Shown here: positions 8,732-18,546 of the stretch, in pieces | Position numbering within the stretch: position 1 is the stretch's first letter | Layout: each line of letters starts with the position of its first letter | NCBI RefSeq assembly: GCF_008806755.1 | Contig: NZ_WAAU01000014.1 | Span: forward strand, 207-64,206 | Source: Tenacibaculum aiptasiae | Lineage (GTDB): Bacteria > Bacteroidota > Bacteroidia > Flavobacteriales > Flavobacteriaceae | DNA: 64,000 nt | Reading direction: 5' to 3' | The notes under the pieces: generated by a model | The model's input: only the letters and a program-made list of their open reading frames with translations | Database searches by the model: none | Told to the model about the DNA's origin: nothing | Program-made: the position numbers and the translations under genes

Positions 8732-8782
8732 AAGTATTCTTTTTAATTTCTCCTAAAGGAATAGTAAAACAAAAGGATACTT
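8732..8782 (+). promoter_or_regulatory. Interrupted inverted repeat upstream of the efflux genes
   Basis: AAGTATTCTTTT (8732-8743) and AAAAGGATACTT (8771-8782) are inverted copies matching at 11 of 12 positions, and a short TCCTAAAGGA palindrome sits between them. Located between tetR and tolC, it could be an operator or an RNA hairpin that adjusts pump expression. This is inferred from position only. Confidence 0.4.
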
Positions 8783-8834
8783 ATTAAGCAGGGATTAAAA
8801 GTTAAAACACCAAATACAAAACTATTAGGAATAC

Positions 8835-10157
8835 ATGAGAAGAATAATTTATGCAGTTTGCATATTCTTTTTTGCATTGAGTTCAAATGCTCAAGAAAAA
8901 GAAATGAGTTTATCTATGAGAGAAGCCATACAATTTGCAATAAAGAATAGCTATAATAACAAAGTTGCTTTGAACGATATTGAGGCAGCCAAAAAACGAA
9001 AATGGGAGACTACCGCTATAGGTTTTCCTCAAATTAGCGGAGTGATAAACTATCAAAATAATTTAAAGCAACAATTCCCAGGAGTCGATTTTAATGGAGA
9101 TGGAACTGTAGATTTTGGAGCAAAACATAATGTTACAGGAACGGTTACTTTAGATCAGTTATTGTTTGATGGATCGTATTTAGTAGGATTACAATCAGCA
9201 AGAACCTATTTAAAAATTTCGGAACAAGCTAAAGAAAAAACTGAATTAGCTACCAGAGAAGCAGTTATCAATGCTTATGGAAATGTGTTAGTAGCTGAAG
9301 AGCGTATTGAAATTTTGAAAGGAAATAAGAAAACTGTAGATCGTCAATTAAAAGGAGCAGTTGAAGGATTTAAACAAGGATTGACAGAGGAAGAAACTGT
9401 TGAGCAATTCAAAATTACGCAGGGAAACATTATTAGTCAACAACGTAATGCTGATAGAAATAGAGAGATTGCTTATCAGATGTTAAACTTATCGTTAGGG
9501 AATCCTATCAATACGAAATTGAAATTAACTGATAGTTTAGATGACTTAGTTGTAAATAATACGGATTTAAACTTATTGGCACAATCGTTTAATCTTAAAA
9601 ATCATATAGATTTTAGAATAGCTGAAAACGACAGAGAGGCTAAGCGTTTGTTAATGAAATTAGAAAAAAATAAAGCTTTGCCAACTGTAAGAGCCTATGT
9701 AAACTATTCAAGATTAGCAAATGCAGATAGTTTTAACTTTTTTAATTCATCTCAAGATTGGATTTCAACTTCAGTTTTTGGAGTAGGTATAAACATTCCA
9801 ATTTTTAGTTCTTTAGGAAGAAGTGCAAAAACAGCTCAAGCAAAAATAGCATTAGAAAGTGCTGACATTCGTTTAGCAGAAACGAAGCAAAAATTAAATC
9901 TACAAGCAGAGCAAGCTCAAAGCAATTACCAATTGAGTATAGAAAATTATGAAACTGCTAAGAAGAACTTAGCATTAGCAACACGTATTGAGCGTAAGCA
10001 AAAAATAAAGTTTGATGAAGGGGTTACAACTAGTATCGATTTATTATCGGCACGTAATCAGTTGTACTCTCAACAAAACAACTACTTACAGTCAATATTA
10101 AATATTATTAGCAACAAAGCTAAATTAGATAACGCATTAAACACACCAATAAAATAA
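8835..10157 (+). CDS. TolC family outer-membrane efflux protein
   Basis: The 440-residue protein has a signal peptide (1-19, ending SSNAQ) and two repeated OEP domains with long amphipathic helices. LSMREAIQFAIKNSYNN opens the first. The second ends with KIKFDEGVTTSIDLLSARNQ, a typical TolC motif. It forms the outer-membrane channel and periplasmic tunnel of an RND pump. The adaptor gene starts 13 bp after its stop, so it is cotranscribed with adaptor and pump. Confidence 0.94.
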   Translation: MRRIIYAVCIFFFALSSNAQEKEMSLSMREAIQFAIKNSYNNKVALNDIEAAKKRKWETTAIGFPQISGVINYQNNLKQQFPGVDFNGDGTVDFGAKHNVTGTVTLDQLLFDGSYLVGLQSARTYLKISEQAKEKTELATREAVINAYGNVLVAEERIEILKGNKKTVDRQLKGAVEGFKQGLTEEETVEQFKITQGNIISQQRNADRNREIAYQMLNLSLGNPINTKLKLTDSLDDLVVNNTDLNLLAQSFNLKNHIDFRIAENDREAKRLLMKLEKNKALPTVRAYVNYSRLANADSFNFFNSSQDWISTSVFGVGINIPIFSSLGRSAKTAQAKIALESADIRLAETKQKLNLQAEQAQSNYQLSIENYETAKKNLALATRIERKQKIKFDEGVTTSIDLLSARNQLYSQQNNYLQSILNIISNKAKLDNALNTPIK

Positions 10158-10170
10158 AAAGTCAACTATA

Positions 10171-11352
10171 ATGAGAAAAATATATTCAATAGTATTACTA
10201 ACCGCACTTTTAGCTTCTTGTGGAGGAAATAAAGGGCAGTCTATTCAAGATGTAATTGCTACCAATGATTTAGCTCAAATAAGAACAAAAAAGGCTGAGT
10301 TAGATACAAAACAACAAGAATTAGCCGCAGAGATAAAGCAGTTAAACGATAAGATTTCTGAATTAGATACGAACAAAAAAATACCTTTAATTACAGTGTT
10401 TTCTGCTAAAACAGAAGATTTTGTTCACTACTTAGAATTACAGGGTGATGTTCAAACAAAACAAAATGTTTTAGTGTATCCAGAAATGGCAGGACAATTA
10501 GTAAGCATTTATGTAAAAGAAGGTCAAAGAGTAGTTAAAGGACAAGCTTTAGCAAAAATAGATGATGGAGGTTTAGGAAATCAAGTAGCACAGGTAGAAG
10601 CGCAAGCTGCTTTAGCTAAGACAACTTACGAACGTCAAAAAAGATTATGGGAACAAAAGATTGGTTCTGAAATTCAGTATTTACAAGCAAAAACTTCATA
10701 TGAAGCACAAAAGAATGCTGTTGATCAGTTAAAGAGACAGTTAGGGAAATCTGTAATCAAAGCACCATTTACAGGAGTTATTGACGATGTAATTAAAGAG
10801 CAAGGAACAGTAGTAGCACCAGGAGTGGGAGCTGAAGTATTTAGAATCGTGAACTTAGGTGATATGTATATTGAAACTGATGTTCCTGAAAGCTATATTA
10901 CTTCAATCAAAAAAGGAAAAAGTGTTGAGGTTGAGTTCCCGATTTTAGGAAAATCATTACATTCTAAGATTCGTCAAGCAGGAAACTTTATCAATCCAGC
11001 TAACAGAACTTTTAAAGTAGAAATTGGTGTTCCAAATAAAGACAGAAGCATCAAGCCAAACTTAACTGCGAAGTTAAAAATCAACGATTATACAAATCCA
11101 AAAGCGATTTTAATACCACAAAGTATTATTTCTGAAAATGCAAAAGGAGAGCAGTATATCTATTTAGTAAAAGATATTAAAGATCAAAAAGGAACTGCTA
11201 AACAAGCAATTATTACTACTGGGAAAACTCAAGGAGATGTAATTGAAGTTTTAACAGGAGTAGAAAATGGAGCTCAAATTGTAGAAGAAGGTGCTCGTAG
11301 TGTAAAAGATGGACAAGAAGTAAAAATCTTAGCAGCTACTAAAGCAAAATAA
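10171..11352 (+). CDS. RND efflux periplasmic adaptor (HlyD/MFP), lipoprotein
   Basis: The 393-residue protein has a lipoprotein signal (LLTALLASC, Cys 17) and a coiled coil at about 35-70. A lipoyl/barrel-sandwich half follows (VYPEMAGQLVSIYVKEGQ, about 105-125), then an alpha-helical hairpin, and the matching second half (KAPFTGVIDDVIKEQGTV). A beta-barrel and membrane-proximal domain complete it. It bridges the inner-membrane pump and the TolC channel. The extra coiled coil before the first lipoyl half is common in Bacteroidota adaptors. The RND gene begins 23 bp downstream. Confidence 0.94.
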   Translation: MRKIYSIVLLTALLASCGGNKGQSIQDVIATNDLAQIRTKKAELDTKQQELAAEIKQLNDKISELDTNKKIPLITVFSAKTEDFVHYLELQGDVQTKQNVLVYPEMAGQLVSIYVKEGQRVVKGQALAKIDDGGLGNQVAQVEAQAALAKTTYERQKRLWEQKIGSEIQYLQAKTSYEAQKNAVDQLKRQLGKSVIKAPFTGVIDDVIKEQGTVVAPGVGAEVFRIVNLGDMYIETDVPESYITSIKKGKSVEVEFPILGKSLHSKIRQAGNFINPANRTFKVEIGVPNKDRSIKPNLTAKLKINDYTNPKAILIPQSIISENAKGEQYIYLVKDIKDQKGTAKQAIITTGKTQGDVIEVLTGVENGAQIVEEGARSVKDGQEVKILAATKAK

Positions 11353-11375
11353 TCAACTAAAGATTACAAGTTAAC

Positions 11376-14300
11376 ATGACTGAGAAACAAAAAAAACAAG
11401 TCGATAAAGAATTCGGTTTATCCTCTTGGGCAATTAATAATAAGACAACCATTTATGTAATGATGGTAATGATACTTATTATGGGTATTTCTGCCTTCTT
11501 AAGTATGCCAAGAGAGAACTTTCCGGAAATTAGAGAAACTAAAATTTATATTAGTTCATTATATCCAGGAAATACAGCTGAAGATATAGAAAAACTAATT
11601 ACCGATCCGTTAGAAGATAAATTAAAAACGGTAAGTAATGTAGTAGAAATTACATCAACTTCGCAAGAAGATTATTCGATGGTAGTTGTTGAGTTTGATG
11701 AAAATATTACAGTAGATCAAGCAAAGCAGAAGGTAAAGGATGAGATTGATCAAGAAACTTCAGGTGAAGACTGGCCAACTTTTAACGGGGCTAAAGTAGA
11801 GCCTAATGTGTTTGAGTTGAGTATGTCTGAAGAAATGCCAATTTTAAATATTAATATTTCTGGTGATTACCCAGTAGATAAATTAAAAGAATTTGGTGAG
11901 TATTTAGAAGATGAAATAGAAGATTTAGACGAAATTAAAAAAGTAGATATCCGTGGTGCAGAAGAGAAAGAGGTTGAGATAGCTGTAGATATTTATAAAA
12001 TGATGGCTGCTCAGGTAAGTTTCCAAGATATTATCAATTCGGTAAATGGAGGAAATTTAACAATGTCAGCTGGTAATTTAATTGCAAGTGGTCAACGTCG
12101 TACTATCCGAATTTTAGGAGAAATAGAAGATCCTCAAGAATTACAAAACTTTGTGGTAAAGTCTGAAAAAGGAAATTCTATTTATTTAAAAGATATCGCA
12201 AAAGTATCTTTTAAAGATAAAGATAAAACTACCTATGCACGTGAGTTTGGTGAAGCTGTGGTAATGCTAGATGTAAAGAAGCGTTCTGGTAAAAACATGG
12301 TAGAAGCAGCTGAAAAGATTCAAGAGATTGTAAAAGATGCTAAAGAAAATGTATTTCCAAGTAACTTAAAAGTTACCATTGCTAATGATCAATCATCTAA
12401 AACCATAGGACAAGTAGATGATTTAGTAAACAATATTATTTTCGGGGTAATCTTAGTAGTATTAGTACTAATGTTTTTCCTTGGATTTAAAAATGCATTA
12501 TTCGTAGGATTTGCAATTCCAATGTCGATGTTCATGTCGTTAATGATCTTAAGTTGGTTAGGTTATACGATGAACACCATGATTCTTTTTGGATTAATTA
12601 TGGGACTTGGAATGCTAGTAGATAACGGTATTGTAGTTGTAGAAAACGTATATCGTTTAATGGATGAAGGAATGCCAAGAATTGAAGCGGCTAAAAAAGG
12701 TATTGGAGAAATAGCTTTTCCTATTATCATTTCAACAGCAACTACGGTAGCGGCGTTTATTCCATTAGGAATGTGGCCAGGAGTTATGGGGCAGTTTATG
12801 ATTTATTTCCCAGTAACATTATCGGTAGTATTAGGTTCGTCTTTATTCGTTGCAATTTTCTTTAACTCAGTAATGGTATCTCAGTTTATGAGTGTAGAAG
12901 ATAAGAACATGCCATTAAAGAGAATTATTACCTTATCATCTATCATGGCAATAATAGGGTTGTTAATTGTCATTTTTGGAGGAGCTTACAGAGCTTTAGG
13001 TACAATTATGGTATTTACAGCGATTATGTTATGGGTATATAGAATTGCATTAAGACCTTGGGCAAATGCTTTTCAAAATAAAGTATTACCACGTTGGGAG
13101 CGTTTTTATGAAAGAGTATTAAGAGCATCTTTAAAAGGGTGGAGGCCTTTTGGAGTGAGTTTTGGAACTTTAATTTTGCTTTTTGTAGCAATGATAGGTT
13201 TTGTAATTTCATGTAATGAAGGTAGAACAAAAGTAGAATTCTTCCCAGACAATACACCTAACCAGATTATTGTTTATATAGAGTATCCTCAAGGAACAGA
13301 TATTGAGAAAACAAATCTGATTATGAAAGATTTGGAAGAGCGTGTATACAATGTGTTGAATTCACCAGAATATATGCATGGAGACCATAATTTCTTAGTA
13401 GAAAGTGCTGTGTCACAAGTAGGGGCAGGATCTGGAAATCCACAAACAGATGGAGGTTCAACAGCAGAAATGCCACATAGAGGAAAAATTACTGCTTCAA
13501 TGCGAGAGTATAAATACCGTGAAGGGGCAGATAGTAAAGAATTACAAAAGAAAGTAACAGAGGCATTAAAAGGAATCTATCCAGGTTTAGCAATTTCAGT
13601 TGAAAAAGAAGCGGTAGGACCACCAGCTGGATATCCTATTAATATTGAGTTAGAAGGGAAAGATTATTCTGAATTGATTAATACTGCTGAAAAAATGCGT
13701 GATTTTATCAATTCGAAAAGTATTGCAGGTATTGATGAGTTAAAGATTGATGTAAACAAGTCTAAACCATCAATGTTAGTAAATGTAGATCGTAAAAAAG
13801 CTGGAGAATTAGGGGTGAGTGCATCTCAAGTTGGTAGTCAATTACGTAATGCAATTTTCGGCTCTAAAGCTGGTATTTATAAAGAAGATGGTGAAGATTA
13901 TGATATCTATGTGCGTTTTAATAAGGATAATAGGTATAATAAGAGTGCTATTTTCAATCAGAAAATAACGTTTAGAGATATGGCTTCAGGTCAGGTTAAA
14001 GAAATTCCTGTATCAGCAATTGCTAAACAATCAAATACTTCTGGGTTTAGTGCAATTAAACACAAACAATCTAAAAGAGTTGTAACCTTATACTCAGCAT
14101 TAGCACCAGGATATACTGATGCAGCAGCAATTGTAGGGAAGATTGAAAGTGAAATGAAATCATTTACGGAGCAACCAGATACTGTTGAGATTCATTATAC
14201 CGGTCAAATTGAAGAGCAGAACAAGCAAATGGCATTCTTAATGGGAGCATTCTTTGCAGGGTTAGGATTAATTTTCTTAATATTAATTTTTCAATTCAAT

Positions 14301-14837
14301 TCAGTTTCTAAACCAGGAATTATCATGTTAGCGATTTTCTTAAGTTTAATTGGTGTATTTGGAGGGTTAATCATTACAGCAAAACCATTCGTAATTATGA
14401 TGACAATGATGGGGATTATCTCATTAGCGGGTATTGTAGTAAATAATGGAGTGGTATTACTAGATTATACACAATTATTAATTGATAGAAAGAAAGTGGA
14501 GAATGGGATTGCTGAAAGCGATTATGTAGATGTTGAAACTTTAGGAGAAGCGGTAATTAGAGGAGGTAAAGCTCGTTTACGTCCAGTATTATTAACCGCT
14601 ATTACAACAATCTTAGGGTTAATTCCATTAGCAACTGGATTCAATATTAACTTCTATACTTTGTTTAGTGAGTTTGATCCTCATATTTATATGGGAGGAG
14701 ATAACGTAATTTTCTGGGGGCCATTAGCATGGACAGTAATTTACGGATTATTCATTGCAACATTCTTAACGTTAATTGTAGTCCCTATTTTATTCTACTT
14801 AATTACTAAGTTTAAAATGTGGTTACGTAGTTTATAA
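11376..14837 (+). CDS. RND-family efflux permease (AcrB/MdtB-like)
   Basis: This 1153-residue inner-membrane transporter has a first TM helix near residues 24-44, a large porter loop, and TM clusters around 345-560 and 880-1150. The TM4 proton-relay segment GLGMLVDNGIVVVENVYR lies near residue 411. GMWPGVMGQF and the C-half GIVVNNGVVLLDY segment are also typical. It exports small hydrophobic compounds using the proton gradient; the substrate cannot be predicted. It is somewhat longer than the roughly 1030-1050 usual for AcrB, with extra residues around the TM11-12 loop (FNINFYTLFSEFDPHIYMGG), a common feature of Bacteroidota relatives. Confidence 0.95.
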   Translation: MTEKQKKQVDKEFGLSSWAINNKTTIYVMMVMILIMGISAFLSMPRENFPEIRETKIYISSLYPGNTAEDIEKLITDPLEDKLKTVSNVVEITSTSQEDYSMVVVEFDENITVDQAKQKVKDEIDQETSGEDWPTFNGAKVEPNVFELSMSEEMPILNINISGDYPVDKLKEFGEYLEDEIEDLDEIKKVDIRGAEEKEVEIAVDIYKMMAAQVSFQDIINSVNGGNLTMSAGNLIASGQRRTIRILGEIEDPQELQNFVVKSEKGNSIYLKDIAKVSFKDKDKTTYAREFGEAVVMLDVKKRSGKNMVEAAEKIQEIVKDAKENVFPSNLKVTIANDQSSKTIGQVDDLVNNIIFGVILVVLVLMFFLGFKNALFVGFAIPMSMFMSLMILSWLGYTMNTMILFGLIMGLGMLVDNGIVVVENVYRLMDEGMPRIEAAKKGIGEIAFPIIISTATTVAAFIPLGMWPGVMGQFMIYFPVTLSVVLGSSLFVAIFFNSVMVSQFMSVEDKNMPLKRIITLSSIMAIIGLLIVIFGGAYRALGTIMVFTAIMLWVYRIALRPWANAFQNKVLPRWERFYERVLRASLKGWRPFGVSFGTLILLFVAMIGFVISCNEGRTKVEFFPDNTPNQIIVYIEYPQGTDIEKTNLIMKDLEERVYNVLNSPEYMHGDHNFLVESAVSQVGAGSGNPQTDGGSTAEMPHRGKITASMREYKYREGADSKELQKKVTEALKGIYPGLAISVEKEAVGPPAGYPINIELEGKDYSELINTAEKMRDFINSKSIAGIDELKIDVNKSKPSMLVNVDRKKAGELGVSASQVGSQLRNAIFGSKAGIYKEDGEDYDIYVRFNKDNRYNKSAIFNQKITFRDMASGQVKEIPVSAIAKQSNTSGFSAIKHKQSKRVVTLYSALAPGYTDAAAIVGKIESEMKSFTEQPDTVEIHYTGQIEEQNKQMAFLMGAFFAGLGLIFLILIFQFNSVSKPGIIMLAIFLSLIGVFGGLIITAKPFVIMMTMMGIISLAGIVVNNGVVLLDYTQLLIDRKKVENGIAESDYVDVETLGEAVIRGGKARLRPVLLTAITTILGLIPLATGFNINFYTLFSEFDPHIYMGGDNVIFWGPLAWTVIYGLFIATFLTLIVVPILFYLITKFKMWLRSL

Positions 14838-14859
14838 TTAATTTTTGTTAACAATAAAG

Positions 14860-14890
14860 AATGGCTAAAAGTAAAACACTTTTAGCCATT
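14860..14890 (+). terminator. Bidirectional terminator after the efflux operon
   Basis: AATGGCTAAAAG and CTTTTAGCCATT form a perfect 12-bp stem with a 7-nt loop in the convergent gap between the RND pump and the receptor gene. U-rich sequence follows in both directions. Confidence 0.8.
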
Positions 14891-14921
14891 CTTGCTTTTA
14901 AAGTTTTGGTTTAATTGTTTT

Positions 14922-17249
14922 TTAGTCAGGTAAGCGATCTCTATCTTTTTTAGTTCTATTAAATCGGTATGTAAAAGTGATTGATGTAAATCTACCAATA
15001 GGTCTACTATAGTTATTAGTAGTATAATTTTCACCAGTAATTAATTGTCTACTTACTCTAGAGTCTAAAATATTGTTCATATTTAAAGTTACGGTAGCTT
15101 TGTCTTCCCAAAAGTCTTTGCTAATTCCAATATTTGCTCTGTATTGAGCTTCAGTAAATATTTGTCCACTTTGTCTTTCTCCACGATAATTAAAACTAGA
15201 TTGAATAGTTAGTTTAGAAAACTTCATTCTTGAATTTAAACGTGTAGACCATGTGCTATCATCTACAGTATATAGACCTCTTTGGTCAAAAGAAAAGTAA
15301 TTAAATTCACTAGATAATCGCCACCATTTAAAAGGAGAGTATCGAATAGCTAATTCAGCACCAAACCTTTTTTCTGTACCCGAGTTAATTGGTTTTGATA
15401 CTAAAGCTCCAAATGGATTGGGGGTTATTAAAGTTTCAAAAACATTTGTTGTTCTTTGGTAGTAAATAGATGGGTTTAAAGTGAATTTTTTCCATCGTTT
15501 TAATAAACCTAACTCAAAAGAGTTTGTGTACATAGGATTTAAATCTGGGTTACCAACACGGATGTTTCTTCTGTCTGAAATTCCTCCAAAAGGATTTAAG
15601 TGCCAAAAGCTTGGTCGTCTAATTCTTCTACTATAACTTACTTGTACATTGGTAGCTTGATTAAAATTATAAGTTAAATGAGCAGTTGGAAATAAATCGG
15701 TATAACTTTTAGAAGTTCTAAATTCATCTCTTCTATCAGTACTTCCTGTGTTTGCATGTTCGGCACGTAACCCTAATAAATACTGTAATTTGTTTTTTCT
15801 ATTTCCATATTGGATATAGGCACCGTAAATACGTTCGTTATATTTTAATAAATTATTTAAAGTATCTACTACTACATTGTTATCCCAAACTTTATAGTCA
15901 CTATCAATGTTTCTTATTTCACCCTTTATACCCATTTCAACATGTGATTTTTTTGTAATAGGGAGTTTAAAGTCAGATTGAAATAAGAAATCTTTACTAC
16001 TTTCTATATCTCTACTTCTTAATAAGTTGATTGCTGAGGTAGTAGGAAATTGTTGTTGCTCTTCTACCGATTCGTTTTCATCATCATTCCAAAAGTCATA
16101 TTGAAAATTCACTGTAAGTTTTTGTCCTTTTTTATCAAAGGTTTTTACATAGTTAAGCTCAATTTGATTGGCTTTTTGAGGTTCTCTATACGATTCATTT
16201 GAAGTAAGAATATTGTCAACTTGTTTTTGAGCATTTAAAAAGTTAAAGGTATAATCAACATTATTTTTGCTTGTGTTATTTCGGTAATAATAACTTAAGG
16301 TTAGTGTGTTTTTGTCGTTAATGTAATAATCACTTCCAAAATAAAGGTTAAATGTTCTACGACTTCTAGTGCTATTAGTAGTTCTGTTAGAAAAAGAAAC
16401 AGGTACATTATTCGTAAAATTGGTTCTGTTTAAGTAACCGTTTCCGTCGAATGATAAATAACGATACCCGATATTAGAAAACAAATTAAACTTTTCTTTT
16501 TTATAATTAACATTATAATTAATACTATGATTATCTGGTATACCAGTGGTTAGTTGAAGAGAGCTTCCAAAGCGTCCCTTTTTATTCTTTTTCAAAATAA
16601 TATTGATAATCCCTGCTGTTCCTTCAGCATCATATTTAGCAGATGGGTTGGTAATTACTTCTACTTTTTCAATGTTTTCTGAAGGAATAGATTCTAATCC
16701 GTTATTTGCTGTTAACACAGAAGGTCTACCATTAATTAAAATACGAACATTAGAATTACCACGTAAACTCACGGCTCCTTCAATATCAACATTAACAGAA
16801 GGAACATTGTTTAAAATGTCATTTACAGATCCTCCTTTTGATATTAAATCTTTTCCAACATTAAAAACACGTTTGTCTAATTTGTATTCGGTTGTAGATT
16901 TTTCAGCAACTATTTCAACTTCGTCTAGTGCTTCAGAGTCTTCTTGTAAAAATATAGTTTGAATTGATTGATTCTTAGTAAGTGAATAATTATTTATAGT
17001 ATGACTTTTAAAGCCAATAAATTCAATTTTAACATTGTAGATTCCTTTTTTAGCTTTGATAGAAAACTCTCCTTTGCTATTAGTTGATTCGCCAGCAATC
17101 ACATTGTTGTTTTCTGGATTGGTTAAAATTACAGTGGCAAATTCTAAGGGATGTTGCGTATTTTTTTCAACCACCTTACCAGTAAGGTTTATTTGAGCAG
17201 AAGTACCAATAGTACTTATTAATAAAAGAAGGAAGAGTATTTTTTTCAT
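14922..17249 (-). CDS. TonB-dependent receptor-like outer-membrane protein (OMP_b-brl_3)
   Basis: The start at 17249 gives 775 residues with a proper signal peptide (MKKILFLLLLISTIGTSAQ); a start at 17318 would add 23 residues with no function. A carboxypeptidase-D regulatory-like domain follows (about 20-105). Then comes a plug (about 115-225, with LRGNSNVRILINGRPS and SAKYDAEGTAGIINIILKKN) and a 22-strand-type barrel to the end. This class imports or senses ligands with TonB/ExbBD energy, and lacks a SusD partner here. It is transcribed away from a LytS/LytTR pair across a 211-bp region containing a 21-bp-spaced direct repeat, suggesting control by that pair. Confidence 0.9.
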   Translation of the reverse strand: MKKILFLLLLISTIGTSAQINLTGKVVEKNTQHPLEFATVILTNPENNNVIAGESTNSKGEFSIKAKKGIYNVKIEFIGFKSHTINNYSLTKNQSIQTIFLQEDSEALDEVEIVAEKSTTEYKLDKRVFNVGKDLISKGGSVNDILNNVPSVNVDIEGAVSLRGNSNVRILINGRPSVLTANNGLESIPSENIEKVEVITNPSAKYDAEGTAGIINIILKKNKKGRFGSSLQLTTGIPDNHSINYNVNYKKEKFNLFSNIGYRYLSFDGNGYLNRTNFTNNVPVSFSNRTTNSTRSRRTFNLYFGSDYYINDKNTLTLSYYYRNNTSKNNVDYTFNFLNAQKQVDNILTSNESYREPQKANQIELNYVKTFDKKGQKLTVNFQYDFWNDDENESVEEQQQFPTTSAINLLRSRDIESSKDFLFQSDFKLPITKKSHVEMGIKGEIRNIDSDYKVWDNNVVVDTLNNLLKYNERIYGAYIQYGNRKNKLQYLLGLRAEHANTGSTDRRDEFRTSKSYTDLFPTAHLTYNFNQATNVQVSYSRRIRRPSFWHLNPFGGISDRRNIRVGNPDLNPMYTNSFELGLLKRWKKFTLNPSIYYQRTTNVFETLITPNPFGALVSKPINSGTEKRFGAELAIRYSPFKWWRLSSEFNYFSFDQRGLYTVDDSTWSTRLNSRMKFSKLTIQSSFNYRGERQSGQIFTEAQYRANIGISKDFWEDKATVTLNMNNILDSRVSRQLITGENYTTNNYSRPIGRFTSITFTYRFNRTKKDRDRLPD

Positions 17250-17301
17250 TTTGTTTGTTATTTGTATTGTGATGCAAATATGAATTGGTTTAAGAAGTTG
17301 A

Positions 17302-17337
17302 AGTTTAATAATCGACAAATGAGTTTAAAAAATCGAC
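17302..17337. promoter_or_regulatory. 21-bp-spaced direct repeat, candidate LytTR operator
   Basis: AGTTTAATAATCGAC (17302-17316) is repeated as AGTTTAAAAAATCGAC (17322-17337). The shared AATCGAC cores are exactly 21 bp apart, two helical turns. LytTR-domain regulators typically bind pairs of imperfect direct repeats at this spacing. The element lies between the divergent receptor and LytS/LytTR genes, 53-88 bp upstream of the receptor start. Binding is inferred. Confidence 0.55.
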
Positions 17338-17460
17338 GTTTACAACTGTTTTAAAGAAGTAGAAGAGTTAGGGAGGTGAAATAGCTTGTTTAGGTGTTTA
17401 AAAACAAGTTTCGTCTATTTGTATTAGAAGTTGAAAGAATAGATTTTATTTTTGTTTTAT

Positions 17461-18540
17461 ATGGATGCACTACATAAATTTTCTGACCACATAAGAAAGA
17501 ATCAATATTCTCGTCATGTTTTATTTTGGCTAATACTTTTTAGTTTAGATCTTTTAAGAGATGTGATAATTAATGATAAAGACCAACATTATACAATTAT
17601 TGAAGCTTTAATTTTTAACTGTATAAGTTTTTTAACTCAAATATTAGCAGCTTATTTTGTAGCATATTTATGGATACCTAAATTCATAAAAACCAAAAAA
17701 TACTTGTTATCAATACTAACTTTTTTATTGGCGTTTTATTTATTTGGGGTTTTAAGTAGGATCTTAGTGGTACACGTTGCAGAACCTTTTGTAAGAACGC
17801 CTCCATTTGAACAAGAGTCTATTCAGGAAATATTTTCAGATTATAGATGGCTAATGGCAAAATATATTCCTACTATTTTATTAAATGTTTTAGTGTTTGT
17901 CGCAGTGAAATATTATTTTGAAGATGAAAGAGAAAAGTCAAAAAAACTAGCTTTAGCTAAAGAGAAATCAGAAATAGAATTAAAGACTTTAAAAGGGCAG
18001 CTGAATCCTCACTTTTTATTCAATACATTAAATAATATTTATTCGCTTTCTGTGGTTAATTCACCTAAAACATCAACATCAATAAGTAAATTATCAGAGA
18101 TTTTAGATCATGTATTGTACCGTTGTAATGGAAAATATGTGTTATTATCTAGTGAAATAGACTTGTTAAAAAACTTTATAGAATTAGAAAAGCTACGCTA
18201 TGATGAAAGGTTAAAAGTTAGTTTTACAGAAAATATAGATAATGACATAGAAATTCCACCTTTAATACTATTGTCTTTGGTAGAAAACGCTTTTAAACAC
18301 GGAGCGGGAGAAGATAGTGGTTCTCCAGAAATTGATATTGATATTTCAAGTAAAGATTTAAAGTTTCAATTTGTAATAACTAATACGGTAGTAGATGCTT
18401 ATGAGGTTAAAGGAAAAGATAGTATAGGTTTGTCTAATATTAGAAAACAATTAGATTTAATATGTGGTAATAATTATGAGCTAGATGTTAAACCTAGTGA
18501 AAATAGATTTACTGTTACTTTAAAAATTAATCAAGAATAG
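17461..18540 (+). CDS. LytS-like sensor histidine kinase (His_kinase family)
   Basis: The 359-residue protein has four predicted TM helices (about 19-36, 48-70, 82-104, 134-152) and a short coiled linker. The PF06580-type kinase core follows: LKGQLNPHFLFNTLNNIYSL places the phospho-accepting His at about 184. An ATPase domain ends it (VENAFKHGAG near 280, GIGLSNIRKQL-like segment near 325). A TTG three codons upstream overlaps a TATTTTTG box (17447-17454), so I use the ATG at 17461. It has no periplasmic sensor domain, so it probably senses through the membrane or a partner. The LytTR regulator begins 6 bp after it. Confidence 0.92.
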   Translation: MDALHKFSDHIRKNQYSRHVLFWLILFSLDLLRDVIINDKDQHYTIIEALIFNCISFLTQILAAYFVAYLWIPKFIKTKKYLLSILTFLLAFYLFGVLSRILVVHVAEPFVRTPPFEQESIQEIFSDYRWLMAKYIPTILLNVLVFVAVKYYFEDEREKSKKLALAKEKSEIELKTLKGQLNPHFLFNTLNNIYSLSVVNSPKTSTSISKLSEILDHVLYRCNGKYVLLSSEIDLLKNFIELEKLRYDERLKVSFTENIDNDIEIPPLILLSLVENAFKHGAGEDSGSPEIDIDISSKDLKFQFVITNTVVDAYEVKGKDSIGLSNIRKQLDLICGNNYELDVKPSENRFTVTLKINQE

Positions 18541-18546
18541 AGAAAT

